Source of the DNA: Vibrio caribbeanicus ATCC BAA-2122
Lineage (GTDB): Bacteria > Pseudomonadota > Gammaproteobacteria > Enterobacterales > Vibrionaceae
Direction of reading: 5' to 3'
NCBI RefSeq assembly: GCF_000165125.1
Contig: NZ_AEIU01000059.1
Coordinates: forward strand, 124,001 to 188,000
Length of the DNA stretch: 64,000 nucleotides
Below, piece by piece: positions 61,297-64,000 of the stretch (its first letter is position 1; every line of letters begins with the position of its first letter). Position numbers and translations under genes: made by a program. The notes beneath the pieces were generated by a model. The model did not search any database. It was not told where the DNA came from and worked only from the letters and a program-made list of their open reading frames with translations.

Positions 61297-61950
61297 ATGA
61301 AACCTGATGCACTAAAGTCGGTCGGAGAAGCTCTAGCTAGCCGATTCAAGACTCCTCTTGTTAGCTCATTTATCTTTGCTTGGTTGATGGTCAATCACAC
61401 TGTTGTACTTGAGTTCTTATTGACAACAGTCGACACAAAATTAGAGATGATCAAGGTTTTACAGTTTGATTGGGAAACTGATGTTCTTTTCCCATTACTA
61501 TCTGCTCTTCTTTTCATTATTTTTGTCCCAGTTCTTCAACTGTCTTTGGATGTTCTAGTTTTTGTAGTTTTGGGAGATTTACGAAAAAAACTCGATGAAA
61601 AAGTTGCTAACAATGCTTTAAGATCAACCGTTGAGCATCAAGCTAAGCTAGTCGATGCTGAATTGGAAAACTGGTCAAATGAAAAGAAGTCTCTCACTGC
61701 AGAACGGGATAAACTCCAACTTGATTTACACAACATAGAGGATAAGTTTCGCGACTCAGAAAAAACTGTCAAAATTCTGAAATCAGAGATTAGAGAGTTT
61801 GAATCGGTAATAACGGATACGATCGAAATCTTGGACCGTCCAAATCAGAATATTGGTACAGAGTATGAATTTACGGGCGATATCTCAGAACTCAATTCCA
61901 GAGCATTAGACAAACTTAAATGGTCATTACCCGAACACATGCCTTTTTGA
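61297..61950 (+). CDS. Two-TM coiled-coil membrane protein, cargo gene of the prophage
   Basis: The only gene in the prophage on the plus strand, and more AT-rich than the rest. The 217-residue protein begins MKPDALKSVGEALASRFKTP; two membrane helices follow (VSSFIFAWLMVNHTVVLEFLL and PLLSALLFIIFVPVLQLSLDVLVFVVL, about 25-45 and 67-93), then a long cytoplasmic coiled coil (about 100-175) and a short end. The RxKTPxxxSFxFAW entry into the first helix resembles uncharacterised membrane proteins of bacterial accessory regions. An ATG 12 bases upstream is possible. A role in defence or superinfection exclusion is a hypothesis from position, strand and shape. Confidence 0.72.
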   Translation: MKPDALKSVGEALASRFKTPLVSSFIFAWLMVNHTVVLEFLLTTVDTKLEMIKVLQFDWETDVLFPLLSALLFIIFVPVLQLSLDVLVFVVLGDLRKKLDEKVANNALRSTVEHQAKLVDAELENWSNEKKSLTAERDKLQLDLHNIEDKFRDSEKTVKILKSEIREFESVITDTIEILDRPNQNIGTEYEFTGDISELNSRALDKLKWSLPEHMPF

Positions 61951-61971
61951 TGAGGGCAATAACTAGATTTT

Positions 61972-61997
61972 AAAAGCCGCCTTTTCGCGGCTTTTAT
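61972..61997. terminator. Terminator after the cargo gene
   Basis: An AAAAGCCGC / GCGGCTTTT stem with a 6-base loop is followed by AT-rich sequence. It lies between the convergent cargo gene and the 62003 gene and may serve both. Confidence 0.8.
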
Positions 61998-62002
61998 CAT
62001 TT

Positions 62003-62230
62003 TCAACAATCGACATTACACCCTTCAAAAATAGGACATAGAGATCCTTGATGGCATTGCACAATGGCCCCTTTTGAAATCATTTCTCTTGCCTTCTCCT
62101 CAGTGACGGGCGTTGAATCAACAAGTGCATCTTTCAAATCTTCTTTTAAGTCGTCACGAACTAATAAAAGCAGCTCGATACCTGCAATTTTAACTAAGTA
62201 AAAAGAGGCGTTATTCTTCAGAAATAGCAT
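62003..62230 (-). CDS. Phage Cys-rich small protein (75 residues)
   Basis: I do not recognise this protein. The N-terminal part has strand-like hydrophobic segments (FYLVKIAGIELLLLV); the end has four cysteines (CHQGSLCPIFEGCNVDC) that could bind metal. Its start overlaps the preceding gene by 20 bases with an AAGAG ribosome site. A role in viral transcription control is possible only by position in the early/middle block. Confidence 0.6.
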   Translation of the reverse strand: MLFLKNNASFYLVKIAGIELLLLVRDDLKEDLKDALVDSTPVTEEKAREMISKGAIVQCHQGSLCPIFEGCNVDC

Positions 62231-62696
62231 GCTCTTGTTCCTTATCTTCAGGGGTAATTTCTTTCGCTCTGTCTATCGCTTTCAGTTCTTTGATTTGCTG
62301 TACTGAACTAAAACCAAGCAGGCCAGCGGCCGCAATAAAGGTCATTTCTTCTTTGTATTGTGATAGCCATGGTGGCAGCTCCCCACCGTATTTTACAAAT
62401 AGAGGAGCGGCGGCCTCTGCGACGCTCTCCGCACCCTCTTTGGTAAATTCGAACTCTTTATGAGCAAACATTTTTAGACCTTGCTCAACTGCGCCCAGTA
62501 AAGCAAGTGTGGTTTGTTTGCCTGTCTCTAACGCTAAGTTTTCTTTCGGGTCTTTTCGCTTAACTACACTATCTGGGTCGAAGTCTTCACCATCCAGCTC
62601 TGCGAGTAATGCCCTCTCGTCTAACTCGCTGTGAGTCTCTAATTCCTCAATTTCTGGAATGTCTATTTGATTAATTTCTAATGCTTGTTCACTCAT
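62211..62696 (-). CDS. Phage protein with acidic head and central hydrophobic segment (161 residues)
   Basis: The first ~60 residues are acidic and Glu/Leu-rich, ending near DFDPDSVVKRKDPKENLAL. A helical middle follows with a hydrophobic stretch (MTFIAAAGLLGFSSVQQI, about 127-144), and a charged tail. It may be a peripheral or single-helix membrane protein. No family is recognised. It overlaps its neighbours. Confidence 0.6.
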   Translation of the reverse strand: MSEQALEINQIDIPEIEELETHSELDERALLAELDGEDFDPDSVVKRKDPKENLALETGKQTTLALLGAVEQGLKMFAHKEFEFTKEGAESVAEAAAPLFVKYGGELPPWLSQYKEEMTFIAAAGLLGFSSVQQIKELKAIDRAKEITPEDKEQEHAISEE

Positions 62697-63073
62697 TAGG
62701 CCACCGCCTTTAATACTTTAAATACGCCACCCAACACAAAGCCTGTTACCGCACCAATGCCAACACACGCCGCCGTCCCCATTGGCTTTGGTTCAGTATC
62801 CGGTTGTGGTTGATTCACAACAGGCTTTGGCTCTGATTGTGGTTCCGGTTTTAGCTCTGGTTTGGGTTGGTTGAGTGCTTCAATTTCTGCTTGAATCTCT
62901 TCAATAGATTTAAAGCCTTTCATTTTGCTTTGTGCCGCTGAGCCTGTTCGATTATCAACCCCACACTCGCAGCGACCATATACATATTCTTTGCGTTTAC
63001 CCGAACCCTGTATGATAGCCTTAGGCGTCATGCAGGTGCGGCAAGTGATGTAGCCTAAAATCTCTTTTTCCAT
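62696..63073 (-). CDS. Zinc-ribbon, Pro-rich, one-helix phage membrane protein
   Basis: A 125-residue protein in three parts: a Cys4 zinc-ribbon (YITCRTCMTPKAI ... YGRCECGVDN, residues 8-40), a Pro/Glu/Lys-rich linker (about 68-98) and a C-terminal membrane helix (AACVGIGAVTGFVLGGVFKVL). A cytoplasmic nucleic-acid or protein-binding head tied to a membrane is implied. Start overlaps the upstream stop (TAATG). Confidence 0.65.
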   Translation of the reverse strand: MEKEILGYITCRTCMTPKAIIQGSGKRKEYVYGRCECGVDNRTGSAAQSKMKGFKSIEEIQAEIEALNQPKPELKPEPQSEPKPVVNQPQPDTEPKPMGTAACVGIGAVTGFVLGGVFKVLKAVA

Positions 63074-63252
63074 TAGTCGCGCTCCTTTTCCAGTGCGTTT
63101 AGACGTTGATTAAATGCCTTAAATAGCCAAACAGTTTTGATTAGCCAATGCTTAACAAACCCAAACCCCATAGGCGGCTTATAAGCTTGCGATTCCGAAT
63201 CCATCTCGTTTAACAGTCGTGTGGTTTCGGTTTGTAGTGTCTTTTGTTCCAT
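63073..63252 (-). CDS. Small phage protein (59 residues)
   Basis: A 59-residue protein with a polar head (MEQKTLQTETTRLLNEMDSE) and an amphipathic, partly hydrophobic segment (FVKHWLIKTVWLFKAF), ending in a charged helix (NALEKERD). It lies 11 bases after the Rep gene and overlaps the next start by one base. Function unknown. Confidence 0.6.
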   Translation of the reverse strand: MEQKTLQTETTRLLNEMDSESQAYKPPMGFGFVKHWLIKTVWLFKAFNQRLNALEKERD

Positions 63253-63263
63253 TGGATTCCTTA

Positions 63264-64000
63264 CTATGTAGTCATTAATCGCCCGTTTCGAAGTCGCAAC
63301 GAGGTGTATTTGTCAACGGGGACGGTTGCCCCCAATGAAAGAGGTTTGAGCAAGCATTGAACCCCTTTAACGCTCCATCCGGTCACGTCCATCAAGGCTT
63401 GCTCAAGTGGTGAAATCGTTGGTTTTTCTGGTTGGTTACACTTATTTTCAGTGCTCCAAGGAGAGGCTCCGCCTCTCTTAAGGTCAAGAGCGCGACGCTT
63501 TACGTCTTTCGTTTTAACCAAACTAAAGTGCTCGCTACAGGTTTCGATAACCTTACCTAGCCAGTCGATACCAATAACGCGCTTTACCTTGTCGCCGTAC
63601 TGGTTGAATTTCTCTTCATAGGCAAGCTTTGCCTTGAAACCTAATTCACAAAACCCTTTCCAGCGCGAGTTGTCCGCATGGTCGCGTAAAGCTTCTAGCT
63701 CTTCATCAAATGCCGTATCCATTGCATTAGCGCGGCGCAATTGACGCCATAAGCCCACCGATGGAGAGCCAGACTGTGAAAACTGTTTGATTCGGTGAAT
63801 GCGCGCCCACGCAGTCGCAGAGAGTGCCGTTTGTTTTGCGTCACCCTCTGGCATGTGTGCGCCGTTGATGTTCTTAGAAATGTACTTAATGATGTAGCCC
63901 GTAGCCGTACCCAAGGCAGGGTCACAGGCTTTGATAGTGATACGAGGCGAAATATCGAGCTTACCGTCAATGATTAGCTCGCTCTTATCCTCTTCTGTCG
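63264..64000 (-). CDS. Rolling-circle replication initiator (phage gpA/phiX A type), C-terminal part
   Basis: Superfamily I Rep that nicks the origin and becomes covalently linked to DNA. The visible 245 residues include motif 3 with the paired catalytic tyrosines in GYIIKYISKNINGAH (YxxxY spacing, as in P2 A and phiX174 A). The frame is open through the window edge (upstream reads LDISPRITIKACDPALGTATGY), so the HUH metal motif and the start lie outside; the TTG at 63914 is internal. PM2's P12 is of the same superfamily, so this supports a circular, PM2-like replicon. Confidence 0.85.
   Translation of the reverse strand, partial: TEEDKSELIIDGKLDISPRITIKACDPALGTATGYIIKYISKNINGAHMPEGDAKQTALSATAWARIHRIKQFSQSGSPSVGLWRQLRRANAMDTAFDEELEALRDHADNSRWKGFCELGFKAKLAYEEKFNQYGDKVKRVIGIDWLGKVIETCSEHFSLVKTKDVKRRALDLKRGGASPWSTENKCNQPEKPTISPLEQALMDVTGWSVKGVQCLLKPLSLGATVPVDKYTSLRLRNGRLMTT

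Larger units (their letters stand above)
54729..64000 (-). mobile_element. PM2-like (corticovirus-type) tailless prophage, right end outside the window
   Basis: From the left terminator to the window edge lies a compact set of mostly overlapping minus-strand genes. The hallmarks are a rolling-circle Rep of the gpA/phiX A type, a FtsK/HerA-like packaging ATPase, a ~30-kDa major capsid protein resembling PM2 P2, a row of very small one-helix membrane proteins and a lysis cassette. Gene density, overlap and higher GC than the host flanks support a single unit. PM2 has a 10-kb circular genome, so about nine tenths may be visible. The left border is inferred from the last phage gene; the right border, repressor and any integrase are not seen. 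Confidence 0.85.

Overview
The window reads as chromosomal DNA of a marine gamma-proteobacterium, almost certainly a Vibrio. The evidence is the gene content and order (rnd-fadD, tsaB, purU, fadH, sppA, ansA; serS-rarA-lolA; pyrF-lapB-lapA-ihfB-rpsA-cmk; comEA-ppiD-hupB-lon-clpX-clpP-tig; a DctB/DctD two-component system with a TRAP dicarboxylate transporter; argU beside folD). A periplasmic broad-spectrum racemase of the BsrV type and a secreted Vibrio-type M28 aminopeptidase point the same way. Species cannot be named from this sequence.

Layout. Bases 1-7.0 kb, minus strand: the 5' part of rnd, then fadD, an alpha/beta hydrolase, slp, an unknown small protein, tsaB and yoaA. 7.0-7.6 kb: a non-coding stretch with a MITE-like palindromic repeat and a second partial copy. 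7.6-13.7 kb: purU, fadH, sppA, ansA. 13.7-16.9 kb: two adjacent secreted peptidases (M28 aminopeptidase and trypsin-like), each with a C-terminal PPC domain. 17-25.7 kb: serS, rarA, lolA, a SEC-C protein, dusC, an orphan ABC-type binding protein, a METTL25-like methyltransferase and cysB. 26-42.2 kb: an unknown coiled-coil membrane protein, miaE, then a long minus-strand run of core translation, envelope and protein-quality-control genes from pyrF to tig. lon has a visible heat-shock promoter.

42.6-49.1 kb: the C4-dicarboxylate module. The sensor gene dctB is split by a one-base frameshift exactly at a run of seven A. dctD is an intact NtrC-type sigma-54 activator, and dctP has a sigma-54 type promoter (GG-N10-GC) in front of it. 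A terminator-like hairpin lies between dctP and dctQM. 49.2-54.3 kb: an unknown protein, a chemoreceptor, bsrV, tRNA-Arg(UCU) and folD.

54.7-64.0 kb (to the window edge): a tailless, membrane-containing, PM2-like (corticovirus-type) prophage. It encodes a rolling-circle replication initiator of the phage gpA/phiX A type (cut by the edge), a packaging ATPase, a double-jelly-roll type major capsid protein, many tiny one-TM membrane proteins, a virion lysin-like protein, a coiled-coil fibre/spike-like protein with a tail-assembly-chaperone-like partner, and a 3-TM holin. The most notable structures in it are a ~57-bp leader module repeated just upstream of two late genes, in which an inverted repeat is followed by a terminator-type hairpin that ends 10-15 nt before the start codon. 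There is also one AT-rich cargo gene on the opposite strand encoding a two-TM coiled-coil protein, and a perfect 28-bp palindrome at the left edge with the geometry of a tyrosine-recombinase core site. The right border, any integrase and any repressor are outside the window.
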